NCBI RefSeq assembly: GCF_022095615.2
Contig: NZ_CP155559.1
Span: forward strand, 431,501 to 495,500
Reading direction: 5' to 3'
DNA length: 64,000 nt
DNA from: Bacillus thuringiensis
GTDB taxonomy: Bacteria > Bacillota > Bacilli > Bacillales > Bacillaceae_G
Shown here: one piece after another, positions 7,959-16,709 of the stretch
How the letters are laid out: each line of letters opens with the position of its first letter
How positions within the stretch are numbered: position 1 is the first letter of the stretch
Notes under the pieces: generated by a model
The model's input: only the letters and a program-made list of their open reading frames with translations
Told to the model about the DNA's origin: nothing
Database searches by the model: none
Program-made: the position numbers and the translations under genes

Positions 7959-9272
7959 TTACAATTGGAGTAAATCCTCTACAATTGATCCGTCTGTTTC
8001 ACCTAAGTGTAAACCGAGTAGTCTAGCGATAGTTGGGCCTTCATCAATAAGTCTCATATACGGGATGATGACACCGCTTTTTATCCCTTTCCCAGCAGCG
8101 ATAAAAATTGTTTCATAGTTAGGTTTTGTTGGAGAGTATCCATGTGTACCAAATGTATATTTTTTACTAGGCGTAACATCTTTTTCAGTAATTTCTTTTA
8201 TAAAATCTCCTGTATAGTTTTCAGTGAAATAATATCCTTCACGCGCTTCTAACATAAATAAACAATTACCATCTGCACCGCAGTCTTTTGCAGCTTCATC
8301 ATGAAGCATAAATTCAATACCGTTTTGTTTATTTTGAAGCAGTTCTTCAAGTAGTAGTTGTACGTCTCGAATTGTATCGGTATCGTTCTTGTCTTTCACA
8401 TATACGTAGGCAGATCCGTCACAACTTTGGCAATAGGCCTTCCAGTCTACTAATTTTCCTTTTGAATTTATAGATATAAGCCCTTTTTGATGAAATAGTA
8501 CATTTAATTGGATGGCTTTGTTTTCACTTAAAGCGCTATGGTCACCAAGAGTGATAATTGTACTCTCTTCGTATAGGTCACTGTCTTTTAAAGCTTGAAT
8601 AATTTTCCCTAGCCGTTCATCATGTCTATGAATTGCGGCTATTGTTTCTTTGGATTCAAAGCCGTGATAGTGTCTTTGGGTATCTAAATCGGTGAAATGT
8701 ACAAACATGACATTAGGCTTTTTTGTCTGGATTGTATGCACAGCAGAAGCCAGTACGAAATTATCGAGTTCAGGCTGTGATAAGCCATTTCTTATATGGC
8801 CAAAACGCTGATTCAAATCTAATTGATATAGAGGGCTACCGCTAAATAATGAAACTAAAACTTGATTTTGCCACGGTCTATTTGGAAAAATTTCAGGTAA
8901 ATTATAATCAATATTTGCTCTGCCGGTAACAGGCCATAGAAGGGCAGCTGTCGTTAAATTTGCTTTACGTGCTTCATCGTATAATGTTGTTCCTTTAATG
9001 GATTTTCGGTACCAATGCCAATCTGGTGACTCGCGTCCAGGTTGAAGTAATGTATTGCTAACTACGCCATGTTTATTAGGATAGTTTCCAGTAACGATTG
9101 TTGAGTGACTTGGATATGTTACAGAAGGATAAATAGGTTCCACTTTTTTCGCAATCGCGCCCTTGTTTATTAATGTTTGGAAATTAGGAAGTTTTTGTAA
9201 TATAGGAAAATCTAAAGCTGATAAGCAATCGAAAGATAAAATAATGACGTGGTTTGTTAATGCTTTATCCAT
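7959..9272 (-). CDS. Alkaline-phosphatase-fold phosphodiesterase (NPP-like)
   Basis: 437 residues, no signal peptide. Metal-binding alkaline phosphatase superfamily signatures are present in order: LSFDCLSALDF (first Asp ligand), TYPSHSTIVTGNYPNKHGV with the nucleophilic Thr/Ser region, HFTDLDTQRHYHG, TLGDHSAL and FGTHGYSP (second-metal His). This layout is that of nucleotide pyrophosphatases/phosphodiesterases. AGGAGGG precedes the ATG by 6 nt. It is probably a single-gene unit. The cellular substrate is unknown, and the absence of a leader suggests an intracellular enzyme. Confidence 0.88.
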   Translation of the reverse strand: MDKALTNHVIILSFDCLSALDFPILQKLPNFQTLINKGAIAKKVEPIYPSVTYPSHSTIVTGNYPNKHGVVSNTLLQPGRESPDWHWYRKSIKGTTLYDEARKANLTTAALLWPVTGRANIDYNLPEIFPNRPWQNQVLVSLFSGSPLYQLDLNQRFGHIRNGLSQPELDNFVLASAVHTIQTKKPNVMFVHFTDLDTQRHYHGFESKETIAAIHRHDERLGKIIQALKDSDLYEESTIITLGDHSALSENKAIQLNVLFHQKGLISINSKGKLVDWKAYCQSCDGSAYVYVKDKNDTDTIRDVQLLLEELLQNKQNGIEFMLHDEAAKDCGADGNCLFMLEAREGYYFTENYTGDFIKEITEKDVTPSKKYTFGTHGYSPTKPNYETIFIAAGKGIKSGVIIPYMRLIDEGPTIARLLGLHLGETDGSIVEDLLQL

Positions 9273-9426
9273 AAAGTTCCCTCCTGATTATATAAAACCT
9301 ATTATTATATATTACTATTAATACCTAGTAATAAAAATATATTTTTAGGTGAAAATTTATTATTTATTTTCAGAAAAATTAAACATATAATTAAGTATAA
9401 GGGAATCTATGGAAGGAGGAAACACT

Positions 9427-9720
9427 ATGGAGTGGTTAGATGGATTTAGTATCTTTTATATCATTGGCGGAATTACGATTATCCTTGTATTTGCTATTTC
9501 GTATTTACTAAAGAAACGGTTTCCAAATAAACAGTTCGATATTATATTTGCACTTAGTTTAATACTTCTTTGCTTAGCATCCTTTCCGGTTACAATGATG
9601 GTGATTGGTGGATGGGAAGGAATGGGATATGGATTTATTGGTTTCTTCGTTCTACTTGGTACACTTATCGGTATGATTGCACATCAACTTTTAAAAATCA
9701 CGAGAAAAAGCTACGTATAA
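9427..9720 (+). CDS. Small three-helix membrane protein
   Basis: 97 residues with hydrophobic segments at about 8-30, 40-62 and 68-90; the C terminus is basic (KITRKSYV). The ATG at 9427 follows GGAGG with 7-nt spacing, better than the in-frame ATG at 9409. No conserved motif is recognised and it stands alone before the proS leader. Function unknown. Confidence 0.7.
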   Translation: MEWLDGFSIFYIIGGITIILVFAISYLLKKRFPNKQFDIIFALSLILLCLASFPVTMMVIGGWEGMGYGFIGFFVLLGTLIGMIAHQLLKITRKSYV

Positions 9721-9766
9721 AACTGCAAAAAACGAAAAGAATATATAGAAATTAGAAAATTAGCTA

Positions 9767-9795
9767 TTGTTTAAAAAAAGAATTTGTATTATGAT
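9767..9795 (+). promoter_or_regulatory. SigmaA-type promoter of the proS leader
   Basis: TTGTTT, 17-bp spacer, TATGAT. It would start RNA at about 9802, just before the first T-box helix. Confidence 0.6.
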
Positions 9796-9804
9796 AATCA
9801 ACAA

Positions 9805-10039
9805 ATTTATTTCGTTATAACGATGAAAAAGGACTAGTACATGTTCAACCTTTTTAGCAGAGAGAGAATCCGCCCGGCTGAAAGATTCTTAAAAAGGCGA
9901 TATGGAACCTACCTTTGCGTTCTGCATATGCAGCGGGAATTTCCCGTTATCAAAAAGAGAGCATGCGCAATTTTTGTGCATGAATCAGGGTGGTAACGCC
10001 GGCAAAGCTCGGTCCCTATTTAGGGATGCGGGCTTTTTT
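9805..10039 (+). ncRNA. T-box leader (proline) with intrinsic terminator
   Basis: Leader RNA that senses uncharged tRNA. Seen are the stem I region with a CAGAGAGAG bulge near 9858-9868, a probable Pro specifier CCT at about 9908-9910, the T-box AGGGTGGTAACGCCGG at 9987-10002, and a terminator whose arms AGCTCGGTCCCTA and TAGGGATGCGGGCT end in TTTTTT. TGGT in the T-box can pair with an ACCA-3' acceptor end. The leader ends 29 bp before the proS ATG. Proline specificity follows mainly from the downstream gene; stem I limits are approximate. Confidence 0.9.
10006..10039 (+). terminator. T-box terminator hairpin
   Basis: AGC-CG-TCCCTA pairs with TAGGGA-CG-GCT and is followed by TTTTTT. It competes with the antiterminator that contains the T-box. 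Confidence 0.85.
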
Positions 10040-10067
10040 GTATTTTCTAGAAGGAGGAAGACTGACT

Positions 10068-11498
10068 ATGGCAAAAGAACAAGTACAAGCGATTACGAAG
10101 ATGGAAGAGGATTTTGCACAGTGGTACACAGATATTGTAAAAAAAGCAGAACTTGTTGATTATTCAAGTGTAAAAGGATGTATGATTCTACGTCCGTACG
10201 GTTATGCCTTATGGGAAAATATGCAGAAAGTTATGGATGAGAAGTTAAAAGCAACTGGTCATGAAAATGTGTATATGCCAATGTTTATCCCAGAGAGTTT
10301 ATTGCAAAAAGAGAAGGACCATGTAGAAGGGTTTGCTCCTGAAGTAGCATGGGTGACACATGGCGGGGATGAAAAATTAGCGGAGAGACTTTGTGTACGC
10401 CCTACATCTGAAACTTTATTCTGTGAACATTTTTCAAAAATTGTGCAATCCTATAATGATTTGCCAAAGCTATATAATCAGTGGTGTTCAGTAGTTCGTT
10501 GGGAAAAGACAACGAGACCATTCCTTCGTACAACGGAATTCTTATGGCAAGAAGGTCATACGATCCATGAAACGGCAGAGGAATCTCAAGCTGAAACGTT
10601 ACATATTTTAAATCTATATGCTTCTTTCTGTGAAGACTACTTAGCGATACCAGTAATTAAAGGACAAAAGACAGAAAAAGAAAAGTTTGCGGGTGCAAAG
10701 GCTACTTATACGATTGAAAGCTTAATGCATGATGGGAAAGCACTTCAAACAGGAACATCTCATAACTTTGGAACGAATTTCTCAGAAGCATTTGATATTA
10801 AGTTTTTAGATCGTAACGGTAAGTGGAAATATGTACACCAAACATCTTGGGGTGTATCAACAAGAATGATAGGTGGACTTATTATGGTCCATAGTGATAA
10901 TAATGGGCTTGTAATGCCACCAAAAGTTGCTCCAGTGCAAGTTGTTATCGTACCGATTGCGCAGCATAAAGAAGGAGTTTTAGCGAAAGCAACAGAGTTA
11001 CAAGAACATATTCAAAAGGTTGCACGAGTAAAAATAGATGCTAGTAATAAAACACCAGGCTGGAAATTTAATGAGTATGAAATGAAAGGCATTCCAATTC
11101 GATTAGAAGTTGGTCCTAAAGATATTGAAAAGAATCAAGTCGTACTTGTAAGAAGAGATACGAAAGAAAAAGAATTTATATCAATGGATCAATTAGAAAA
11201 ACGTATTCCAGCACTACTTGAGGAAATTCATAATTCTTTATTTAATAAGGCAAAAGTATTTCGCGATGAGAATACGTATAGTGCGACGAATTTCGAAGAG
11301 ATGAAAAAAGTAGTGGATGAAAAGCAAGGATTTATTAAGGCAATGTGGTGCGGAGAGTTAGCTTGTGAAGAGAAACTAAAAGAAGAAATTGGAGTATCTT
11401 CACGCTGTATGCCTTTTGAGCAAGAGCAATTAGCTGACGAATGTATTTGTTGTGGCAAAGAAGCTAAGCAAATGGTGTATTGGGGAAAAGCGTATTAA
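10068..11498 (+). CDS. proS: Prolyl-tRNA synthetase, short (ProS-type 3) form
   Basis: Charges tRNA-Pro with proline. 476 residues, the archaeal/eukaryote-like class II form without the insertion domain of the long bacterial enzyme. Motif 2 is [20 protein letters not shown], followed by EGHTIHET; motif 3 is [19 protein letters not shown]-terminal Cys-rich zinc-binding domain ends [19 protein letters not shown], with the terminal Tyr typical of this form. ATG 10068 has AAGGAGG upstream; the open frame before it is T-box leader. B. cereus group genomes carry a second, long ProRS elsewhere, so this copy is probably the starvation-induced one. Confidence 0.95.
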   Translation: MAKEQVQAITKMEEDFAQWYTDIVKKAELVDYSSVKGCMILRPYGYALWENMQKVMDEKLKATGHENVYMPMFIPESLLQKEKDHVEGFAPEVAWVTHGGDEKLAERLCVRPTSETLFCEHFSKIVQSYNDLPKLYNQWCSVVRWEKTTRPFLRTTEFLWQEGHTIHETAEESQAETLHILNLYASFCEDYLAIPVIKGQKTEKEKFAGAKATYTIESLMHDGKALQTGTSHNFGTNFSEAFDIKFLDRNGKWKYVHQTSWGVSTRMIGGLIMVHSDNNGLVMPPKVAPVQVVIVPIAQHKEGVLAKATELQEHIQKVARVKIDASNKTPGWKFNEYEMKGIPIRLEVGPKDIEKNQVVLVRRDTKEKEFISMDQLEKRIPALLEEIHNSLFNKAKVFRDENTYSATNFEEMKKVVDEKQGFIKAMWCGELACEEKLKEEIGVSSRCMPFEQEQLADECICCGKEAKQMVYWGKAY

Positions 11499-11520
11499 TG
11501 CTCTTTTTGATAGAGGATGA

Positions 11521-11566
11521 AAAGGACTTTGGGTTGCATAATAAAATGCAATCCAAAGTCCTTTTT
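11521..11566. terminator. Bidirectional terminator
   Basis: AAAGGACTTTGG and CCAAAGTCCTTT form a long near-perfect stem with TTGCAT/ATGCAA extending it. It separates convergent proS and the LPNTA protein gene. Confidence 0.9.
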
Positions 11567-11612
11567 AGTTTTATAATTTGTTTCATGTATGTTTTAGATG
11601 GAGGGATGTGTT

Positions 11613-12665
11613 TTATTTTGCATTTTTACGGCGAATAAATAGTAACATACCGATTAGGAATGTTGAAAGTCCCATTAAAATAGATGCAGGATAATGTGTT
11701 GCCGTATTAGGTAACTTATCGCCTTGTTCTGTCGCATTATCTTTTACATTACCACCTTGAGAGCCGTTGCCCCCCTGAGAACTGCCATCGCCTTTAACGC
11801 GGTTGCCGCCTTGAGAGCCATTACCACCTTGAGAACTGCTATCGCCTTTAACACGGTTTCCACCTTGAGAACCGCTACCGCCAGAACCGTTGCCACCAGA
11901 GCCATTGCCGCCAGAACCACTGCCACCAGAGCCATTGCCACCAGAACCGTTGCCACCAGAGCCACTGCCATCAGAACCGTTGCCACCAGAGCCATTGCCA
12001 CCAGAGCCATTGCCACCAGAACCGTTGCCGCCAGAACCACTGCCGCCAGAACCACTGCCGCCAGAACCACTGCCATCAGAACCGTTGCCACCAGAGCCGT
12101 TGCCGCCAGAACCGTTGCCACCAGAGCCGTTGCCACCAGAGCCGTTGCCGCCAGAACCGTTGCCACCAGAACCGTTGCCACCAGAACCACTGCCATCAGA
12201 ACCACTGCCATCAGAACCGTTGCCACCAGAACCACTGCCATCAGAACCACTGCCATCAGAACCGTTGCCACCAGAGCCATTGCCACCAGAACCGTTGCCG
12301 CCAGAACCGTTGCCACCAGAACCACTGCCATCAGAACCGTTGCCACCAGAGCCATTGCCACCAGAACCACTGCCACCAGAACCGTTGCCGCCAGAACCGT
12401 TGCCACCAGAACCGTTGCCACCAGAACCGTTGCCGCCAGAACCACTGCCATCAGAACCGTTGCCACCGGAACCACTATCGTCCTGAGAACTATTGTTTTC
12501 TGGTGGCTTATTATTATCTTTTGAGTTGCCTTCTGCTAAATGATCGTTATTTTGTACAATTGCGTTTGTTGCTGGAGAGAAGTTTTCAGTTGCTGCATTA
12601 CCGATATTTAAACCGCTAAAAAAAGATAAAGAGAGTGTTGATGCTAAAATGAAGATTTTCGTCAT
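11613..12665 (-). CDS. basH: BasH-like LPNTA sortase substrate with GSGGN repeats
   Basis: 350-residue surface protein. It has a signal peptide (TKIFILASTLSLSFFSGL, cleavage near NAA), an Asn/Asp-rich spacer, about 40 pentapeptide units (GSGGN, GSDGS, GSGGS) at about 60-265, two longer QGGNRVKGD-type units, and a C-terminal sorting signal: LPNTA at 318-322, a hydrophobic helix and the basic tail RRKNAK. LPNTA, not LPXTG, is the motif used by the class C sortase of B. anthracis for its substrates BasH and BasI, anchored in sporulating cells. I assign BasH from motif, size and remembered neighbourhood next to proS; repeat number varies between strains. RBS AGGAGG is 7 nt before ATG 12665. Confidence 0.7.
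   Translation of the reverse strand: MTKIFILASTLSLSFFSGLNIGNAATENFSPATNAIVQNNDHLAEGNSKDNNKPPENNSSQDDSGSGGNGSDGSGSGGNGSGGNGSGGNGSGGNGSGGSGSGGNGSGGNGSDGSGSGGNGSGGNGSGGNGSGGNGSDGSGSDGSGSGGNGSDGSGSDGSGSGGNGSGGNGSGGNGSGGNGSGGNGSGGNGSGGNGSDGSGSGGSGSGGSGSGGNGSGGNGSGGNGSGGNGSDGSGSGGNGSGGNGSGGSGSGGNGSGGNGSGGSGSQGGNRVKGDSSSQGGNGSQGGNRVKGDGSSQGGNGSQGGNVKDNATEQGDKLPNTATHYPASILMGLSTFLIGMLLFIRRKNAK
11871..12475. repeat. Tandem 15-bp coding minisatellite
   Basis: About 40 head-to-tail 15-bp units on the + strand (CCAGAACCGTTGCCG and variants CCAGAGCCATTGCCA, CATCAGAACCACTGC) encode the GSGGN/GSDGS repeats. Sequence homogeneity suggests recent slippage or recombination. The absence of stops leaves long spurious ORFs open in other frames. 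Confidence 0.95.
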
Positions 12666-12867
12666 TGTTTTCCTCCTAAGAAATTAATATTCCATCTAAA
12701 ATACATCCCTTTGTAATATTTCTTAGGAAAAAGAGTTTTATGCAAAAAAAACTATATATAGAAAAAGGTGGTGTATTTCTGAAGAGAGAAAAGAGTTAGT
12801 GTAAATTCTTTATAATAGTAGAGTGGTGAGAATTTTACACGCATTACAATAGAGGAAGTGACAGCAT

Positions 12868-13746
12868 ATGAAAGAATATATTGCATTTGATATTGGTGGT
12901 ACACAAATCAAATATGGAATTGTTTCAGAAACAGGAACAGTACGAAAGCATAAAACAGTTTCAACAGAAATTCATTTGGGTGGGGAACAAATCATTCAAA
13001 AACTTATTCTTCTATCCAAACAATTAATGAATGAACATACGATTTCAGGAATTGGCATTAGTACTGCGGGAATTGTTAATATTCATAAAGGGGTTGTAAC
13101 GGGAGGAGTGGAGCATATTCCGAACTACGCGACTATTCCTATTATTGATAGATTGCAAGGGGTATTGCAAGTACCTGTGTCCGTTGAAAATGATGTGAAT
13201 TGTGCAGCTTTGGGTGAGAAGTGGAAAGGTATTGGAAACGGAAAAAGAAATTTTATTATGCTTACTCTTGGAACTGGTATTGGAGGAGCAATTTTTATAG
13301 ATGGAGAGTTATACAGGGGACATTCTTTTAGTGCTGGTGAATGGGGAAATATGTTAATAGAAGGAAAGCAGTTTGAAGAGGTCGCTTCCATTTCAGGGTT
13401 AATTCGTCTTGTGCGAAAATATAAAGGTGAACGTGATTGGAATGGAAAAACGATTTTCGAACTGTATGATAAAGGAGATAGAGAAGTTACGCAAGCGGTT
13501 GAGGTTTTCTTTAAACATTTAGCGATTGGAATTAGTAATCTTGCTTATATTTTTAATCCAGAAATGATTGTTATAGGTGGAGGAATTACTGATAGAGGAA
13601 ATAAGTTCTTAAAAGAAGTAAAAGAGGAAGTAGAAAAATATTTAAATAAAGAGATTTATAGTAATTGTGAGATTGAACTTGCACAAAACGGTAATTGTGC
13701 AGGAATGATTGGTGCTATTTACCACTTCTTACATCATCATAAGTAA
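12868..13746 (+). CDS. ROK family sugar kinase
   Basis: 292 residues. The N-terminal phosphate-binding motif AFDIGGTQIKYGIV, the ENDVNCAALGE segment with the catalytic Asp, and LTLGTGIGGAIFIDGELYRG are standard ROK features, and IVIGGGITDRG lies near the C terminus. The usual ROK zinc motif (CxCGxxGCxE) is absent: the equivalent stretch is EWGNMLIEGKQFEEVAS, which is common in the beta-glucoside/N-acetylmannosamine-type subgroup lacking zinc. No HTH, so it is an enzyme rather than a NagC-like repressor. Single-gene unit. The sugar is not predictable. Confidence 0.85.
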   Translation: MKEYIAFDIGGTQIKYGIVSETGTVRKHKTVSTEIHLGGEQIIQKLILLSKQLMNEHTISGIGISTAGIVNIHKGVVTGGVEHIPNYATIPIIDRLQGVLQVPVSVENDVNCAALGEKWKGIGNGKRNFIMLTLGTGIGGAIFIDGELYRGHSFSAGEWGNMLIEGKQFEEVASISGLIRLVRKYKGERDWNGKTIFELYDKGDREVTQAVEVFFKHLAIGISNLAYIFNPEMIVIGGGITDRGNKFLKEVKEEVEKYLNKEIYSNCEIELAQNGNCAGMIGAIYHFLHHHK

Positions 13747-13874
13747 ATTATATGAATGTTTTCATATAACTGAGAATTTATCCTTTTTATCACTAGGTAA
13801 ATAATGCTACAATATAAGAGAAGAATACAATATTTTCCGCCTTGGAAAATGCTTTGTAGAAAGGAAGAAACTGC

Positions 13875-14471
13875 ATGCCTATTATTTTAGAAAAAGGTCA
13901 AAAGATCGATTTAACGAAAGGACAACCCAAAGTAGCAAAACTACAGGTTGGCTTAGGCTGGGATCCAATTGGGCAATCAGGTGGGTTTCTGTCTTCATTA
14001 TTTGGAAGTAAACCAAATGTAGATTGTGATGCATCTGTTGTTATGTTAGAAGGAGATCGCTTTTTAAACAAAAACGATTTAGTTTACTTCGGAAACAAGC
14101 TTTCTACTTGTGGTAGTATTATTCATTCAGGAGATAATTTAACAGGTGAAGGCGCTGGTGATGACGAAACAATTTTCGTAGAATTACATAAAGTTCCGAG
14201 CCGTATTAATCGTTTAGTATTCGTTGTAAATATTTATGACTGTGTAAATCGTCGTCAAGATTTCGGGATGATTCGTAATGCATATATTCGAATTCAAAGC
14301 CCGCAAACTGGTGAAGAATTAGCACGCTATAATTTATCGGATAATTATGCTGGCAAAACGACTCTAATTGCAGGTGAAATGTATCGCCATGGAAGTGAAT
14401 GGAAGTTTTCAGCTGTTGGAGAAGGCACACAAGATAAAAACTTAAGTGAGATTGTATCACGTTATCAATAA
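13875..14471 (+). CDS. yceC: TerD-family stress protein (YceC-like)
   Basis: 198-residue TerD-domain protein. It begins with the family opening LEKGQKIDLTKG and has GDNLTGEGAGDDETI, the Asp-rich calcium-binding segment. Compared with its two paralogues downstream it has a divergent N-terminal part (IGQSGGFLSSLFGSKPNVD) in place of the DFDLD motif, as in YceC. AAGGAAG precedes the ATG. It is the first gene of a six-gene set in the order of B. subtilis yceCDEFGH, which responds to envelope stress sigma factors there. Precise activity is unknown. Confidence 0.88.
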   Translation: MPIILEKGQKIDLTKGQPKVAKLQVGLGWDPIGQSGGFLSSLFGSKPNVDCDASVVMLEGDRFLNKNDLVYFGNKLSTCGSIIHSGDNLTGEGAGDDETIFVELHKVPSRINRLVFVVNIYDCVNRRQDFGMIRNAYIRIQSPQTGEELARYNLSDNYAGKTTLIAGEMYRHGSEWKFSAVGEGTQDKNLSEIVSRYQ

Positions 14472-14494
14472 AATAAACCGAGGAGGAATTGAAT

Positions 14495-15079
14495 ATGGCA
14501 TCAATTTCATTGAAAAAAGGACAAAAGGTAGACTTAACAAAAACAAATCCAGGTCTTTCAAAAGTTCTTGTAGGACTTGGTTGGGATACGAATCGTTATG
14601 ACGGACAAAACGATTTCGATTTAGATGTTAGTATTTTCTTAGTAGGTGCTAACGGTAAAGTTTCAGGTGCAGAGGATTTCGTTTTCTATAATAACCCTAA
14701 AGGTGCGAATGGTGCTGTCGAGCATTTAGGAGATAATCGAACTGGTGACGGTGAAGGTGATGACGAAGCGATTAAAGTAGATTTAAAAAATGTACCTGCA
14801 CATATCGAACGTATTTGCTTCACAATTACAATTTATGATGGAGAAGGCCGTAGCCAAAACTTCGGGCAAGTTTCTAACTCTTTCGTACGTATTTTAGATG
14901 AAGAAAAGAATGCAGAATTAATTCGTTACGATTTAGGAGAAGATTTCTCTATTGAAACAGCTGTTGTAGTAGGTGAATTATACCGTCATGCAGGTGACTG
15001 GAAGTTCAATGCAATCGGAAGTGGATTCCAAGGTGGATTAGCGTCTCTATGTAATAATTTCGGTTTAGATGTAGAGTAA
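14495..15079 (+). CDS. yceD: TerD-family stress protein (YceD-like)
   Basis: 194 residues, full TerD domain: [45 protein letters not shown] and [14 protein letters not shown]. The two Asp-rich segments bind calcium in studied TerD proteins. ATG 14495 has GGAGG 8 nt upstream; the earlier in-frame TTG is poorly placed. 23 nt separate it from the first TerD gene. A hairpin terminator follows, so the third TerD gene may be expressed at a lower level. Cytoplasmic, probably associated with membrane complexes containing TerC. Confidence 0.92.
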   Translation: MASISLKKGQKVDLTKTNPGLSKVLVGLGWDTNRYDGQNDFDLDVSIFLVGANGKVSGAEDFVFYNNPKGANGAVEHLGDNRTGDGEGDDEAIKVDLKNVPAHIERICFTITIYDGEGRSQNFGQVSNSFVRILDEEKNAELIRYDLGEDFSIETAVVVGELYRHAGDWKFNAIGSGFQGGLASLCNNFGLDVE

Positions 15080-15086
15080 TAGATTT

Positions 15087-15130
15087 ATATATCCATCAGT
15101 AAACAGATGTGTACTGATGGATATATTTTT
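15087..15130 (+). terminator. Internal terminator/attenuator in the ter operon
   Basis: ATATATCCATCAGTA pairs perfectly with TACTGATGGATATAT, followed by TTTT. It lies between the second and third TerD genes and probably sets the operon ratio. Confidence 0.75.
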
Positions 15131-15157
15131 AAGATTAAAATATAGAGGTGAATATAA

Positions 15158-15736
15158 ATGGTAATTCAATTGCAAAAAGGACAGAAGATTGATTTAGGTA
15201 AGACAAGCCCTGGTTTAACAAAAGCAGTAATTGGTCTTGGGTGGGATTTTAAATCTTATGATGGTGGATCAGATTTCGATTTAGATGCATCTGCTTTTTT
15301 ATTGGATGCGAACGGAAAATGTACGAAGGAAACTGATTTTATCTTCTATAACAATTTACAGTCTCCTTGTGGATCTGTTTTACATACAGGAGATAACCGT
15401 ACAGGTGAAGGCGACGGGGATGACGAGCAACTTGTTGTAGATTTGAAAAAGGTTCCATCAGATGTTCATAAAATTGCTATTACAGTTACAATTTATGATG
15501 GAGAAGGCCGTAACCAAAACTTTGGACAAGTCGGAAACGCATTTGTTCGTTTAGCAAATGAAGAAACGAATGAAGAAGTTCTTCGCTTTGATTTAGGGGA
15601 AGATTTCTCCATCGAAACAGCAGTTGTCTTTTGTGAATTATACCGTCATAATGGACAGTGGAAGTTTAATGCAGTAGGAAGCGGTTTCCAAGGTGGCTTA
15701 GGCGCGCTTGTAAGAGCGTATGGCTTGGATGCATAG
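15158..15736 (+). CDS. yceE: TerD-family stress protein (YceE-like)
   Basis: 192-residue TerD protein closely related to the preceding gene: LQKGQKIDLGKTSPGL, GGSDFDLDASAF, GDNRTGEGDGDDEQ, IYDGEGRNQNFGQVGNAFVR. It retains both Asp-rich calcium motifs. AGAGGTG lies 8 nt before the ATG. It probably arose by tandem duplication with its neighbour. A short terminator separates it from the TerC gene, so the operon may be read through under stress only. Confidence 0.92.
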   Translation: MVIQLQKGQKIDLGKTSPGLTKAVIGLGWDFKSYDGGSDFDLDASAFLLDANGKCTKETDFIFYNNLQSPCGSVLHTGDNRTGEGDGDDEQLVVDLKKVPSDVHKIAITVTIYDGEGRNQNFGQVGNAFVRLANEETNEEVLRFDLGEDFSIETAVVFCELYRHNGQWKFNAVGSGFQGGLGALVRAYGLDA

Positions 15737-15737
15737 A

Positions 15738-15765
15738 AAGGAAACGATATTCGTTTCCTTTTTTT
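15738..15765 (+). terminator. Terminator after third TerD gene
   Basis: GGAAACGA-tat-TCGTTTCC stem followed by seven T. Confidence 0.75.
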
Positions 15766-15808
15766 GACCTTTCTATAAATCTAGCAAAGAATAGGGGATA
15801 AAGGTAAG

Positions 15809-16600
15809 ATGAGTATTTTGCAAGGAATCCTTGATACGTATGCTCAGTTTTTCGACTTGGACATGTGGATTAAAGTGTTGCAAGATCCAGTATCTTGGGG
15901 ATTAATAGGTACACTTGTTGTACTTGAAGGTTTGTTATCTGCTGATAATGCACTTGTATTAGCAGTAATGGTAAAACACCTTCCGGAAGAAAAACGTAAA
16001 AAGGCATTATTCTATGGACTTATTGGAGCTTATGTATTCCGATTTATTGCGATTGGAATTGGAATGTTCTTAATTAAATTAGCGTGGGTAAAAGTGTTAG
16101 GTGCACTTTACTTAGCTTGGCTTTCAGTTAAATACTTCATTGATAAAAGAAAAGGTAATGCAGAAGAAGAGGAAGCTCATGGTATGAACCAAAACAGTAT
16201 TCTCTTCAGAATGTTTGGTGTCTTCTGGGGAACAGTTGCGATGGTTGAATTAATGGATATCGCGTTCTCTGTAGATAGCGTACTTGCTGCATTTGGTGTA
16301 TCAAATGAAGTTTGGATTCTATTATTAGGTGGAATGCTCGGTATTTTAATGATGCGTGGTATCGCTGGTGTATTCTTAAAATTGTTAGAGCGTATTCCAG
16401 AACTTGAAACGACAGCATATATTTTAATCTTAATTATTGCAGTAAAAATGTTACTGTCTGTTATTCATATTGAAATAAGTCATATGCTATTCTTTATCAT
16501 TTTAGTTGTAGCATTTGGAGCAACATTTATACTTCACTACATGAAGAATTCTGGACAAGCTAAAGAAGAAGTTGCAGCTACTAAAGAAGACAATAAATAA
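15809..16600 (+). CDS. yceF: TerC-family membrane protein (YceF/MeeF-like)
   Basis: 263 residues with about seven to eight membrane helices. The two acidic TerC signatures are present: EGLLSADNALVLAVMVKHLP in the first helices and ELMDIAFSVDSVLAAFGVSN in the middle, which carry the metal-coordinating Asp/Asn residues. The B. subtilis homologue YceF (MeeF) exports Mn2+ to metalate secreted enzymes; the same role is inferred here. It follows three TerD genes, with which TerC proteins are thought to interact. A strong terminator follows the stop. Confidence 0.9.
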   Translation: MSILQGILDTYAQFFDLDMWIKVLQDPVSWGLIGTLVVLEGLLSADNALVLAVMVKHLPEEKRKKALFYGLIGAYVFRFIAIGIGMFLIKLAWVKVLGALYLAWLSVKYFIDKRKGNAEEEEAHGMNQNSILFRMFGVFWGTVAMVELMDIAFSVDSVLAAFGVSNEVWILLLGGMLGILMMRGIAGVFLKLLERIPELETTAYILILIIAVKMLLSVIHIEISHMLFFIILVVAFGATFILHYMKNSGQAKEEVAATKEDNK

Positions 16601-16603
16601 TTG

Positions 16604-16639
16604 AAATGGGTTTGCTCGTTTTACGAGCGCCCATTTTTT
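16604..16639 (+). terminator. Rho-independent terminator
   Basis: AAATGGG/CCCATTT and GCTCGT/ACGAGC stacked stems followed by TTTTTT, after the TerC gene. Confidence 0.85.
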
Positions 16640-16709
16640 ATAACCAAAAATAGTTTATAATAGAAGAAAGACTTAGAAAAAACGTAAATGTTTTTGGAGG
16701 TGAACTGTT

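Noticed and set aside
9902..10067. Frames reading through the T-box leader into proS
   Set aside because: The sequence is explained by the leader RNA and terminator; no RBS before them.
11871..12475. CRISPR-like regular repeats
   Set aside because: Units are head-to-tail 15-mers without spacers, coding in frame for pentapeptides.
11724..12524. Long open frames on both strands inside the basH-like gene (up to 266 codons)
   Set aside because: They arise because the 15-bp repeat unit has no stop in several frames; products are low-complexity and have no RBS. Only the - strand frame has signal peptide and sorting signal.
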